This document shows positions 7,847-17,615 of a stretch of 64,000 bases of DNA, in pieces; position 1 is the first letter of the stretch; each line of letters starts with the position of its first letter. The notes beneath the pieces were generated by a model that saw only the letters and a program-made list of their open reading frames with translations, had not been told where the DNA came from and did no database searches. The position numbers and the translations under genes are program-made. The DNA is from Rubrivivax sp. (GTDB taxonomy: Bacteria > Pseudomonadota > Gammaproteobacteria > Burkholderiales > Burkholderiaceae_C), in assembly GCA_020852865.1 (NCBI GenBank), contig JADYZZ010000026.1:1-64000 (forward strand), read 5' to 3'.

Positions 7847-10240
7847 ATGCGCGTCGCGCCCGAAGCACGCCGTCGCCCGGGGCAGCGCCGCGCACCGCGC
7901 GGCTTCGTGCTGATCGGCACGCTGGCGCTCGCGCTGGCCGCCGCGCTCGCGCTGGCGGCGGTGCTCGCGGCCGCCGCAGCCTGGTACTGGCCGCAGCTGC
8001 CGCCGCTGGACAAGGTCACCGAGTACCGGCCGCGCCAGCACCTGCAGGTGTTCGACGCCGACGGCGTGGAGCTGGCGCAGTTCGGCAGCGAGCGGCGCAT
8101 CTACGTGCCCCTGGCGCAGATGCCCCGGCGACTCGTGGACGCCGTGCTGGCGATCGAGGACAGCGACTTCTACGCCCATGGCGGCATCAGCTGGCGCGGC
8201 CTGGTGCGCGCCGCGCTCGCCAAGCTCTCGGGCGGGCGCACGCAGGGCGCCTCGACGATCACGCAGCAGGTGGCGCGCACCTTCTTCCTGAGCATGAAGC
8301 GCACGCCCGAACGCAAGATCAAGGAGGCGCTGCTGGCGTGGCAGATCGAGCAGCGCCTGTCCAAGGACCGCATCCTCGAGCTGTACCTGAACCAGATCTA
8401 CCTCGGCCAACGCAGCTACGGCTTCGCCGCGGCCGCGCAGACCTACTTCGGCAAGACGCTCGACCAGCTCAGCCTGGCCGAGACGGCGCTGCTCGCCGGA
8501 CTGCCGAAGAACCCGATCCATGCCAACCCGGCCGTCGCGCCCGAGCGCGCGCAGCAGCGCGCGCTCGTCGTGCTCGCCCGCATGGAGAAGCTCGGCCTCA
8601 TCGGCGCCGCCGAGCACGCCGCGGCGGCGCGCGAAACCCCCCTCGTGCGCGACGCCGGCCGCATGTCGGTGGGCGCCGAGCACGCCGCCGAGATGGTGCG
8701 CCGCGCCGTCTACGAACGGCTGGGCGAGCGCGCCTACACCGAGGGCATCCGCGTCTACACCGCGCTGCGCGCCGAAGACCAGCGCGCGGCGGCGGCGGCG
8801 CTGCGCCGCGCGCTGCGCGCGCACGAGGAGCGCCAGCCCTGGCGCGGACCCGAGGACCACGAGACCCTGCCCGACGAGCCCGAAGCGGCGCGGCGCGCGG
8901 CCGCGGCCCTGCTCGAGGAGCAGCGCGACGACGACGAGCTGCACGCCGCCGTCGTGCTCGCCGCCGGCGCGCAGGAGGTGCGCGCGCTCGTCGCCGGCGG
9001 CGATGTCGTCGTCGTGCGCGGCGAGGGTCTGCGCGCCGTCGCCGCCGCGCTCTCGCCCAAGGCGCCGGCCGATCTGGCGCTGCGCCGCGGCGCCGTCGTG
9101 CGCCTGCTGGCGCCGCCCGCAGGCAAGGCCGCGGCCGGCTGGCGCATCGTGCAGTGGCCGCAGGCCCAGGGCGCCTTCGTCGCGCTCGATCCGGCCGGCG
9201 GCCGCATCCGGGCCCTCGTCGGCGGTTTCGACTTCGACGCGAGCCAGTTCAACCATGTCACGCAGGCCTGGCGTCAGCCCGGCTCGAGCATCAAGCCGTT
9301 CCTGTACTCGGCCGCGCTCGAGCAGGGCGTGATGCCCGCCACGCGCGTCGACGACCTGCCGCTCACCGCTGCCGACGGCGCGACCGCGCAGTGGAACCCG
9401 GGCAACAGCGACGGCCGGTTCGACGGCGAGATCACGGTGCGCGAGGCACTGGTGCGCTCGAAGAACCTGGCGAGCATCCGGCTGCTGCGCCAGATCGGGC
9501 TGCCGGCGGCACGGGCCTGGCTGGCGCGCTTCGGCCTGGACCTGACGCGCCAGCCCGACAACCTCACGCTCGCGCTGGGCACCGGCAGCGTGACGCCGCT
9601 GCAGATGGCCGCGGCCTACGCGGTGTTTGCCAACGGCGGCCACCGCGTGAGCCCGGTGCTGATCGAGCGCATCACCGACGCGCGCGGCGAGGTGCTGTTC
9701 GAGGCGCCGCCGGCGCCGCCGCTCGACGACGCCAGCCGCGTGATCCCCGAGCGCAATGCGTTCCTGATGGAAACGCTCATGGCCGACGTCACGCGCCGCG
9801 GCACCGGCGCGCGCGCGCAGGCCGCGCTGCAGCGCCCCGACCTGTACGGCAAGACCGGCACCACCGACGGCGCCGTCGACGCCTGGTTCGCGGGCTTCCA
9901 GCCCGGCGTCGTCGCCGTCGTGTGGATCGGCTACGACGAACCGGCCAGCCTGGGCACGCGCGAAAGCGGCGCCGCCCTGGCGCTGCCGGTGTGGATCGAG
10001 GCCATGGCGCGCATGCTGCGCGGCGTGCCGGTGCAGCCGCTCGCGCCGCCGCCGGGCGTGGTGGAAGTCGACGGCGACTGGCGCTACGACGAATGGGCCG
10101 CGGGCGGCTTCGTCGCGCGCATCGGCGAAGCGCCCGCGCCTGCGGCCTCGGTACCGGTCCTTGCTGCGACGGCGGGCACGGCGCCCGCTGCGGCAGCGGC
10201 GGTGGCGACGACGGCGGGCGGCGCCTCCGCGCCGCGCTGA
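7847..10240 (+). CDS. class A penicillin-binding protein 1A-like (glycosyltransferase/transpeptidase)
   Basis: Bifunctional peptidoglycan synthase (797 residues) anchored by one N-terminal membrane helix (about residues 20-48). The glycosyltransferase (GT51) domain runs about 60-230, with the catalytic Glu in AIEDSDFYAHGG (EDSDFY 104-109) and QGASTITQQ. An OB-like insert follows. The transpeptidase has the S-x-x-K motif at Ser480-Lys483 (GSSIKPF) and KTGT at 669-672. The C-terminal 50 residues are Ala/Pro-rich. It starts six bases after the CitE-like gene, so it may share its mRNA. Burkholderiales usually have another PBP1A elsewhere, so this may be a second copy. Confidence 0.9.
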   Translation: MRVAPEARRRPGQRRAPRGFVLIGTLALALAAALALAAVLAAAAAWYWPQLPPLDKVTEYRPRQHLQVFDADGVELAQFGSERRIYVPLAQMPRRLVDAVLAIEDSDFYAHGGISWRGLVRAALAKLSGGRTQGASTITQQVARTFFLSMKRTPERKIKEALLAWQIEQRLSKDRILELYLNQIYLGQRSYGFAAAAQTYFGKTLDQLSLAETALLAGLPKNPIHANPAVAPERAQQRALVVLARMEKLGLIGAAEHAAAARETPLVRDAGRMSVGAEHAAEMVRRAVYERLGERAYTEGIRVYTALRAEDQRAAAAALRRALRAHEERQPWRGPEDHETLPDEPEAARRAAAALLEEQRDDDELHAAVVLAAGAQEVRALVAGGDVVVVRGEGLRAVAAALSPKAPADLALRRGAVVRLLAPPAGKAAAGWRIVQWPQAQGAFVALDPAGGRIRALVGGFDFDASQFNHVTQAWRQPGSSIKPFLYSAALEQGVMPATRVDDLPLTAADGATAQWNPGNSDGRFDGEITVREALVRSKNLASIRLLRQIGLPAARAWLARFGLDLTRQPDNLTLALGTGSVTPLQMAAAYAVFANGGHRVSPVLIERITDARGEVLFEAPPAPPLDDASRVIPERNAFLMETLMADVTRRGTGARAQAALQRPDLYGKTGTTDGAVDAWFAGFQPGVVAVVWIGYDEPASLGTRESGAALALPVWIEAMARMLRGVPVQPLAPPPGVVEVDGDWRYDEWAAGGFVARIGEAPAPAASVPVLAATAGTAPAAAAAVATTAGGASAPR

Positions 10241-10283
10241 ATGCGCCGGCGCGGCGCGCCGTCGGGCTCTGCCGCACCGGCCG

Positions 10284-11711
10284 TCAACCGTTGTCGGGTG
10301 CGATCGCCTGGGCGTAGTCGTACAGCGTCTCGAGCAGTTCCTGCTCGCGGTCGTCGGCCGATTCGGCCAGGTCGTCGATGCGCTGGAAGAACTGCGCCAG
10401 CGTCAGCGCACCGCCGCTGCCGCCGTGAAGCCGCTCGGCGCGCAGGCGCTCCCAGCGCGCGCTCGCGTCGGCGTCGAGCGTGTGCGGGAAGTTGCGCGCG
10501 CGGTAGCGCCACAGCAGCTCGTCGAGGCGCGCGTCGGCGAAGCTCGGACGCTCGCGCGCCAGCGCCTCGGGCGCGAGCGCGCGCAGCCGCTCGAGCCGGC
10601 GCCGGTCCTCGTTGCCGACGAAGCCGCCGTACAGGTCCTCGTCGACGTCCACCGGCACGGCGGGCGCGGGGCGCGCGAAGACCTGCGCCCACAGCGCCGC
10701 GCGGGGCGCCAGGCGCGCGGCGCGCTCGGCGTGACGCAATGCGGCGTCGACGTCGATCCCGAAGCGCTGCGGCGCGTCGCCCAGCACCGCGAGCTTGCCG
10801 ATCACGATGGGCGAGCGGTTGACGTGGATGGTCTTGATCGGCAGTCTCGCCTCGCCCGCAGGCAAGGCGTCGGGCGAGGTGAACAGGCGCCGTCGCACCG
10901 CGTCGGCGTCGAGTGCGTCGAGTTCGGCCGGGTCCTGCGCCAGATCCCAGACGATGAGTTCGTTCTTGTTCACCGGATGCGGCGCCAGCGGCCACACCAG
11001 CGCCAGACAGCCGCGCTCGACCGCGTAGCGCCCCGACAGGTGCACGAACGGGCGGTTGACGCCGATCTCGGCCCAGACCGCCTCCTTGCGGCGCAGGCCG
11101 AGCGCGAAGTCCCACAGGCGCGGGCGCCGCGCCTTGACGAGCCGCGCCAGCGCCAGCGTCGCGCGCACGTCCGACAGCGCGTCGTGCGCGGCCTCGTGCG
11201 CCAGGCCGTTGGCCGCCGTGAGCCGCTCGAGCCGAAAACTCGGGCGGCCGTCGTCGCCTTCGGGCCAGGCGATGCCGTCGGGCCGCAGCGCCCAGGTCAA
11301 CCGCACGACATCGAGCAGGTCCCAGCGGCCGCAGCCGTTGGCCCACTCGCGCGCGTACGGATCGAAGAGGTTGCGCCAGAACAGGTGGCGCGTCACTTCG
11401 TCGTCGAAGCGGATGCTGTTGTAGCCGACGCCGACGGTGCCGGCCTGCGCCAGCTCGGCCTCGATGCGCGCGGCGAACTCGTGCTCCGGCAGGCCCTCGG
11501 CCAGCGCGTGCTGCGGCGTGATGCCGGTGAGCAGCACGCTCTCGGGATCGGGCAGGTAGTCCGGCGCCGGCCGACAGTACCAGCACACTGGCGCGCCGAT
11601 CTCGTTGAGCTCGGCGTCGGTGCGCACTCCGGCGAATTGCGCCGGCCGGTCGCGCCGCGGCAGGCGGCCGAAGGTCTCGTAGTCGTGCCAGAAGAAGGTG
11701 AGCTCGCTCAT
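10284..11711 (-). CDS. sbcB: exodeoxyribonuclease I
   Basis: Single-strand-specific 3'-5' exonuclease (475 residues, usual length) used in recombination and mismatch repair. The DEDDh exonuclease domain begins FWHDYETFG (Asp and Glu ligands); further motifs are GYNSIRFDDEVTR and HDALSDVRATLALA. The SH3-like and C-terminal helical domains characteristic of ExoI follow (PIKTIHVNRSPIV...). The start MSELTFFWHDYE is the family start. Convergent with the PBP gene. Confidence 0.94.
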   Translation of the reverse strand: MSELTFFWHDYETFGRLPRRDRPAQFAGVRTDAELNEIGAPVCWYCRPAPDYLPDPESVLLTGITPQHALAEGLPEHEFAARIEAELAQAGTVGVGYNSIRFDDEVTRHLFWRNLFDPYAREWANGCGRWDLLDVVRLTWALRPDGIAWPEGDDGRPSFRLERLTAANGLAHEAAHDALSDVRATLALARLVKARRPRLWDFALGLRRKEAVWAEIGVNRPFVHLSGRYAVERGCLALVWPLAPHPVNKNELIVWDLAQDPAELDALDADAVRRRLFTSPDALPAGEARLPIKTIHVNRSPIVIGKLAVLGDAPQRFGIDVDAALRHAERAARLAPRAALWAQVFARPAPAVPVDVDEDLYGGFVGNEDRRRLERLRALAPEALARERPSFADARLDELLWRYRARNFPHTLDADASARWERLRAERLHGGSGGALTLAQFFQRIDDLAESADDREQELLETLYDYAQAIAPDNG

Positions 11712-11851
11712 CGGCCGACGATAGCCCAAGCACGGACGGGCGACGCGCCGCGTGCGCGTTTCCCGCCCGGCCTCGCGCCGCGCCCGGCTCCGGGGGCAGC
11801 CGATCGGCGCAACGCGCCAGGAGTGTGCGCGGCAGGAATCCGGCCCCGCTC

Positions 11852-12763
11852 CTAGCGCAGCAGCACGAGCGCGATTGCCGCGACCATCGCGAACACGGCG
11901 GCGTGGTCCTGCCAGTGCAGCGCTTCGCCGAGGAACCAGGCGCCCGAGTAGGTGCCGAGCACGGGGATCATCATCACGCTGATGCTCGAGGCCACCGGCG
12001 GCAGGCTGCGCGCGAGGTAGAACCAGGCCGGTTGCGCGAAGCCGAACACGGCGACGGCGTTGAAGACGATCGCGGCCCAGCCGGGCGCCGTCGGCCAGCG
12101 CCAGGCGTCGCGCTCGAGCAGCAGCGCCAGCAGCGTGATCACGGCGGTGGTGAGCGCCGTCATCCAGAACGCCAGCGTCAGCAGCGGCAGCGCCGAGCGC
12201 GTGCGCCGCAGCTCGTGCGTGCCCCAGGCCCAGACCGCGGCCGCGGCCACCACCGCGGCCGCCGCCAGCGGCGCGCCGCGCATGCGGCCGAACTCGTTGG
12301 CCAGCAGCAGCGCGACGCCCAGGCCGGCACAGGCCACGCCGAGCAGCGCGCGCCACGACAGCCGCTCGCCCCAGCGCAGCCGGCCCCAGAGCACGACGAA
12401 GATCGGCATCGTGTAGCCGAGGATGGCCGAGCGCCCCGAACTGAGCTGCTGCACGGCGACGACGATCACGACATGCCACACCACCATGTTGAACGCGGTC
12501 AGGCGCAGCAGCTCGCGCCATTCGCCGCGCGGCACCGCCAGGGGCACGTCGAGCCGCACGAGGACGAGCGCGAGCACCGGCAGGCCGAGCAGCATCGACA
12601 GCGCGCGGAAGGTGAGCGGCGGGTACGGCATCGGCAGCGCCGGCGTGCCGCTGACGGCGAACTTCATCACCGGCCAGTTCAGACCCCAGGTGAGCGTGAG
12701 CAGCACCAGCACGGCAAGCTGGCGCCGCGTCAGGTGCGCGCGCGAGACGAGCGCGGCGCTCAT
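11852..12763 (-). CDS. DMT superfamily (EamA) transporter
   Basis: Inner-membrane permease of 303 residues with about ten hydrophobic segments arranged as two EamA halves. The first helix carries the family block LTLTWGLNWPVMKFA. Members export amino acids or other small metabolites; the substrate is not deducible here. It lies between sbcB and the CorA-like gene on the same strand, 58 bases after the latter. Confidence 0.85.
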   Translation of the reverse strand: MSAALVSRAHLTRRQLAVLVLLTLTWGLNWPVMKFAVSGTPALPMPYPPLTFRALSMLLGLPVLALVLVRLDVPLAVPRGEWRELLRLTAFNMVVWHVVIVVAVQQLSSGRSAILGYTMPIFVVLWGRLRWGERLSWRALLGVACAGLGVALLLANEFGRMRGAPLAAAAVVAAAAVWAWGTHELRRTRSALPLLTLAFWMTALTTAVITLLALLLERDAWRWPTAPGWAAIVFNAVAVFGFAQPAWFYLARSLPPVASSISVMMIPVLGTYSGAWFLGEALHWQDHAAVFAMVAAIALVLLR

Positions 12764-12821
12764 CGGGCCGCTCGCCGCGTTGCGCGCGGCGCGGCGCGCG
12801 GGCGGAAACGGTGCGGCGCGC

Positions 12822-13922
12822 TCATGGCGGCGTCGCCGCCAGATAGCGCTTGCGCCGGAAGTACCAGCCCAGGCCGAGCGCGACCAGCGCCATCACCGCC
12901 ACCGCCACCCACAGCCCGATGCTGGTGTGGATGAGCGGCATGAACTCGAAGTTCATGCCGAAAAAGCCGGTGATCAGGTTCAGCGGCAGGAACACGGCCG
13001 TCAGCACGGTGAGCGTGCGCATGATGTCGTTGGTGCGCTGCCCGAGCGCCGAGAAATGCATCTGCACCGCAACGCCGGCGCTTTGCTCGAGGCGCCGCAC
13101 ATGCGCGAGCACGCGCTCGACATGCTCCTGCACATCGCGCGAGCGCACGCGCAGCAGCTCGCGCTCGCGGCGCCGCTCGGGCTCGGTCTCGTCGGGCCAC
13201 TCGTCGAGCGCGTCGATCCACTCCTGCACGGCCGAGCGCTGGTCCTCGCAGGTGTCTTCGAGCAGGTGCAGCGCGGCGCGCGCCTCGAGCAGCAGCCGCC
13301 AGTCGACGAAGCGGCTGCGCGGATCGAGCAGCGCGTGCTGCAACTGGCCCAGGTGGCGCGTCAGCAGCCGGCGCAGCTCGAGGTAGCCGTCGACCATGTG
13401 GTTGACCATGCGCAGCATGAGGTCGGCCGCGGTGGTCGGGATGCGCGCGCTGCCCCGGCCCTCGCTGCCGGCGCCGAGCGCGGCCAGGCGCTGCGCGAAA
13501 TGCTCGCGCACGGCGCAATCGGGCGGGTGCACGGTGAGCAGGACGCGGTCGAAGACGGCGAAGCCGACCGGGCTGGTGTCGATGCCCTCGAGTGCGGCAC
13601 GCGCCGCCACCAGCGCGTGGCCGGTGTCGGCGCGCGCGGCGGCGGGCGCCGCGGCGGCGGGCGCCAGCCGGCGGAACACCAGCAGGTCGTACCAGGAGGT
13701 GTAGTCGTAGTGGCTCGGCAGCTGCGCGTTGAGCAGGTCCGAGACATGCAGGTCGACCAGCGCCGCGCCGCACCAGCGCTGCAGCGCGGCCTGCACCTCG
13801 GCCTGGCGCGCCTCGAACTCGCTGCGCGCGCAGCCCACCCAGACGAAGCCGCCCTCGGGCTGCTGCTCGGGCAGCCCGTCGAGCTCGGCGAACCGATCCG
13901 GCGCGACGTGGAAGACGCGCAA
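12822..13922 (-). CDS. CorA/ZntB-like divalent metal transporter
   Basis: Metal-ion channel protein, 366 residues. A long cytosolic alpha/beta and coiled helical region is followed by two C-terminal membrane helices joined by GMNFEFMP, which contains the GMN selectivity motif of the CorA superfamily. The only sensible start is TTG at 13922, giving MRVFHVAPDRFAEL; no ATG is available until deep in the domain. It begins about 20 bases after the hemB stop on the same strand, which suggests coupling. The lack of Mg-specific features leaves Zn, Co or Mg open. Confidence 0.85.
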   Translation of the reverse strand: MRVFHVAPDRFAELDGLPEQQPEGGFVWVGCARSEFEARQAEVQAALQRWCGAALVDLHVSDLLNAQLPSHYDYTSWYDLLVFRRLAPAAAAPAAARADTGHALVAARAALEGIDTSPVGFAVFDRVLLTVHPPDCAVREHFAQRLAALGAGSEGRGSARIPTTAADLMLRMVNHMVDGYLELRRLLTRHLGQLQHALLDPRSRFVDWRLLLEARAALHLLEDTCEDQRSAVQEWIDALDEWPDETEPERRRERELLRVRSRDVQEHVERVLAHVRRLEQSAGVAVQMHFSALGQRTNDIMRTLTVLTAVFLPLNLITGFFGMNFEFMPLIHTSIGLWVAVAVMALVALGLGWYFRRKRYLAATPP

Positions 13923-13942
13923 AGGCGCCGCCCCGCGTGCGC

Positions 13943-14992
<1,050 letters not shown>

Positions 14993-15018
14993 TCATTCAG
15001 GCCGCGGCATGCTACTGC

Positions 15019-15024
15019 TAAACT
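15019..15024 (+). promoter_or_regulatory. possible -10 element of the small RNA
   Basis: TAAACT, four of six matches to TATAAT, on the plus strand in the hemB upstream region. Transcription from about 15031 would end at the terminator at 15114-15145. The -35 region is weak (TTCAGG nearby). Confidence 0.3.
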
Positions 15025-15030
15025 CACCGG

Positions 15031-15145
15031 CGAGCCGCGGGCCGCGAGGTTCGCGCTCCCTGCTTTTCCTCCCTGAGCAGGTGCTTTGGCGCGACGAACG
15101 CATCAAGGCTTGCCGGCCCCGCATCAAGTCGGGGCCGCCTTTTTT
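15031..15145 (+). ncRNA. candidate small RNA upstream of hemB, divergent
   Basis: About 115 bases with no convincing reading frame, bounded by a -10-like box and a strong intrinsic terminator that serves no plus-strand gene. A 5' GC-rich hairpin can form around 15031-15055. A short stem CCTGC/GCAGG (15059-15063 with 15077-15081) exposes a pyrimidine loop containing TTTTCCTCCCT, complementary to ribosome-binding sites. CCUCC-type loops are known in several bacterial small RNAs. It does not fit 6S RNA or the SRP RNA. An alternative is a terminated leader. Confidence 0.4.
15114..15145 (+). terminator. intrinsic terminator
   Basis: Perfect 8-bp stem CGGCCCCG/CGGGGCCG (15114-15121 and 15130-15137) with an 8-base loop, then CC and six T residues (15140-15145). 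The T run lies only on the plus strand, so it ends a plus-strand transcript, yet the nearest upstream gene, hemB, is on the minus strand. Confidence 0.75.
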
Positions 15146-15446
15146 CCGGCTGCCGACGCTCGCCATAATGGCTCGATGCGTACCGGCTGGCAGGGGTCCG
15201 GAGCGCGCCCCGCCGTCTTCGTCGCAAGCGGCTGCGCGAGGCGCGCCGCAGCGGCGGTGCGCCGGGCCGGGTCGTCGAGGCCACACGCGCGGCAACAGCC
15301 GGCAGCGTCGGCGCGAGCCGATCGCGCCGCCGCCGTCCACGCCGACCCCGGTGCCGGCGGCCGCCGCGCGCTGCCGCGAACCGCTGCCGGCATGAATCGC
15401 GCCGGCGGTGGCGTGCGCGCACGCTGAGCCTCGGCGCGGCCGGCCG
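15146..15446. other. gap between small RNA and VanZ-like gene
   Basis: No gene I can support. A good -10-like CATAAT (15164-15169, plus) stands six bases before an ATG at 15176 that opens an 84-codon frame to 15427; its product is Arg/Ala-rich and unlike anything I know, so it may be only the leader of the downstream VanZ-like gene. Confidence 0.4.
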
Positions 15447-16565
15447 ATGGAGCGCACGCCGCATCGCCGCAGCCTCGCCGCCGCCGCGGCGCTGGGCTAC
15501 ACGGTGCTCGTGCTGTACGCGAGCCTGTACCCGTTCACCGGCTGGCGCTGGCCGCCGGGCATCGAGTTGCCGGTGCTGCTGACGCTGCCCTGGCCGCGCT
15601 GGCGCGATGCCTTCGACGAGTGGAGCAACCTCGCCGGCTACCTGCCGCTCGGGCTGCTCGCGGCGCAGGTCGCGCTGCGCGCCGGCCGCGGCCGCGTCGC
15701 CGCGTTCGCCCTCGGCGCCGCGGCGCCCGCGCTGCTGTCCTACGCCTGCGAGGTGCTGCAGCAGTTCGTGCCGACGCGCCACCCTTCGGCCAGGGACTGG
15801 GCGCTCAACAGCGCCGGTGCCGCCGCCGGCGCCGCGCTCGCGCTCACGCTGCACGGCCTGGGCCTGAGCGACGCCTGGCAACGTCGGCGCGAGCAATGGT
15901 TCGGAGCCGCCGGCGCCGGTGCGCTCGCGCTGCTCGCGCTGTGGCCCGCAGCGCTGCTGTTCCCGACCCCGGCGCCGTTCGGCGTGGGTCATCTGCACGA
16001 GCCGCTGCGCGCGCTGCTGGCCGACTGGCTGGCCGACGTGCCCTGGGCGCAGGCTGCGCATGCGCTGCTGGCCGTCGCACCGGCGCGCGAAGCGGCGCTC
16101 ACGCCGGCCGCCGAGGCGGCGATCACGACGCTCGGCCTCGTCGCGCCCTGCCTGCTGGCCTATGCCGCCGTGCGGCCCGTCGTGCGGCGCATCGCGCTGG
16201 CCGCGGGGCTGCTGGCCGTCGGGGCGGCGGCGATGACGCTGGCGACGCTGCTCAATTTCGGCCCGGCGCACGCCCTGGCCTGGATCGGACGCACGACGGC
16301 AGCGGCCTTCGCCGCGGCCGCGCTGCTCGCGCTCGCGCTGGCGCCCGCGTCACGCGCACTCGTCGTCGGCTGCGGGCTCGTCGCGCTCGGTGCGCTCGTG
16401 GCCGCGGTGGCGCAGGCGCCGGCCGATCCGTATTTCGCGCAGACGCTGCAGGCCTGGGAGCAGGGGCGCTTCGTGCGCTTCCACGGACTGGCGCAATGGG
16501 TCGGCTGGCTCTGGCCCTATGCGGCCATCGGCTGGTTTCTCGCGCAGCTCGGCCGTTCGCGCTGA
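15447..16565 (+). CDS. VanZ-like integral membrane protein
   Basis: Membrane protein of 372 residues with about ten hydrophobic segments. The N-terminal half matches the VanZ-like pattern: YTVLVLYASLYPFTGW in helix 1, then DEWSNLAGYLPLG and the CEVLQQFVPTRHPSARDWALNSAG block typical of the family. The C-terminal half is extra hydrophobic sequence. Function unknown; VanZ itself gives low-level teicoplanin resistance, but most chromosomal homologues have no proven role. ATG at 15447 chosen. Confidence 0.75.
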   Translation: MERTPHRRSLAAAAALGYTVLVLYASLYPFTGWRWPPGIELPVLLTLPWPRWRDAFDEWSNLAGYLPLGLLAAQVALRAGRGRVAAFALGAAAPALLSYACEVLQQFVPTRHPSARDWALNSAGAAAGAALALTLHGLGLSDAWQRRREQWFGAAGAGALALLALWPAALLFPTPAPFGVGHLHEPLRALLADWLADVPWAQAAHALLAVAPAREAALTPAAEAAITTLGLVAPCLLAYAAVRPVVRRIALAAGLLAVGAAAMTLATLLNFGPAHALAWIGRTTAAAFAAAALLALALAPASRALVVGCGLVALGALVAAVAQAPADPYFAQTLQAWEQGRFVRFHGLAQWVGWLWPYAAIGWFLAQLGRSR

Positions 16566-16610
16566 GCGTCCGCGAAGCCCTGCGTGCCCGGCTGCGGCAG
16601 CGCCGCTGCC

Positions 16611-16616
16611 TACAAT
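16611..16616 (+). promoter_or_regulatory. possible -10 element, near-leaderless ferredoxin mRNA
   Basis: TACAAT (five of six) ends seven bases before the ATG at 16624. If used, transcription would begin at or one base before the start codon, giving a leaderless message. There is no ribosome-binding site in the short gap, which fits. Confidence 0.4.
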
Positions 16617-16623
16617 CACCGCG

Positions 16624-16950
16624 ATGAGCTACTACGAACGCCACATCTTCTTCTGCCTGAACCAGCGGCCCGACGGCGAGGGCTGCTGCGCCGGCCATGG
16701 TGCGCAGGCCGCGTTCGAGCACTGCAAGACGCGCGTCAAGGCCGAGGGCCTGGACGGCGTGGGCCGGGTGCGCGTGAACAAGGCCGGCTGCATGAACCGC
16801 TGCGCCGGTGCGCCGGTGGCCGTGGTCTACCCCGAGGGCGTCTGGTACACCTATGTCGACCGCGCCGACATCGACGAGATCGTCGACCTGCATCTGAAGG
16901 GCGGCCGCGTCGTCGAGCGGCTGCTGCTGGCGCCCGAAGTCGGCCGCTGA
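16624..16950 (+). CDS. thioredoxin-like [2Fe-2S] ferredoxin
   Basis: Small cytosolic iron-sulfur protein, 108 residues, of the Azotobacter FeSII/(2Fe-2S) thioredoxin-fold type. Candidate ligands are Cys11, Cys21 or Cys22, Cys56 and Cys60; the second pair lies in NKAGCMNRCAGAP, a clear family signature. The partner is unknown. It is followed after 11 bases by a hydrolase gene and then dacA on the same strand. Confidence 0.88.
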   Translation: MSYYERHIFFCLNQRPDGEGCCAGHGAQAAFEHCKTRVKAEGLDGVGRVRVNKAGCMNRCAGAPVAVVYPEGVWYTYVDRADIDEIVDLHLKGGRVVERLLLAPEVGR

Positions 16951-16961
16951 GCCGCGCCGCG

Positions 16962-17615
16962 ATGAGCCCGCATACCGAGTCGGTGTCGATCGCCGGCCCG
17001 GCCGGCGCGCTGCAATGCGCGCTCGACGCGCCGGCATCCGACGCTGCCGAGCGCGTGCGCGGCACGGCCGTGCTGTGCCATCCGCATCCGCTGCACGGCG
17101 GCACGATGGACAACAAGGTCGTCGTCACGCTGGCGCGCGCCTTCGTGCAGATGGGCCTCGCCGCGGTACGCTTCAACTACCGCGGCGTCGGCGCCTCGGC
17201 CGGGCAATGGGACCAGGGGCGCGGCGAGGTCGACGACGCGCTCGCCGTCGTCGACGCGCTGCGCCGCCCGGGGCCCCTCGTGCTCGGCGGCTTCTCGTTC
17301 GGCGGCTACGTGGCCGCCGCCGCAGCGGCCCGGCTGGCCCAACGGGGCAAGCCGGCGACGCGCCTGGTGCTGGTGGCGCCGGCGGCGACGAGCTTCGCGC
17401 TCGCCGCGGTGCCGCCCGACACGCTGGTGCTGCACGGCGAGGCCGACGACGTGGTGCCGCTGGCCGCGGTGCTGGCCTGGGCACGTCCGCAATCGCTGCC
17501 GGTCACGGTGATCCCCGGCGCCGGCCATTTCTTCCACGGGCAGATCACCCTGCTCAAGCAGCTCGTGCTGCGCGCCTGGAACTTCCCGCCGGCGGCGACG
17601 CACTCAATCCCATGA
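16962..17615 (+). CDS. alpha/beta hydrolase
   Basis: Alpha/beta-hydrolase of 217 residues, resembling the small esterase/dienelactone-hydrolase-like family with CHPHPLHGGTMDNKVV near the start. The nucleophile elbow is GGFSFGGYV; an Asp in HGEADDVVPL and a His in PGAGHFFHG complete the triad. Substrate unknown. Its TGA overlaps the dacA ATG (ATGA), so the two are translationally coupled. Confidence 0.85.
   Translation: MSPHTESVSIAGPAGALQCALDAPASDAAERVRGTAVLCHPHPLHGGTMDNKVVVTLARAFVQMGLAAVRFNYRGVGASAGQWDQGRGEVDDALAVVDALRRPGPLVLGGFSFGGYVAAAAAARLAQRGKPATRLVLVAPAATSFALAAVPPDTLVLHGEADDVVPLAAVLAWARPQSLPVTVIPGAGHFFHGQITLLKQLVLRAWNFPPAATHSIP

Noticed and set aside
5447..9643. Minus-strand open frame of about 1,400 codons across mdh, the CitE-like gene and the PBP gene
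   Set aside because: It is antisense to three well-supported genes, has Arg/Ala/His-rich composition typical of the shadow frame in high-GC DNA, and shows no protein family features.
15031..15145. 6S RNA or SRP RNA
   Set aside because: The transcript lacks the long closing stem and central bubble of 6S RNA and the conserved GGAA tetraloop region of SRP RNA.
15176..15427. 84-codon frame after a good -10-like box
   Set aside because: The start is well placed but the product is a low-complexity Arg/Ala sequence with no likeness to known proteins; treated as leader or chance.
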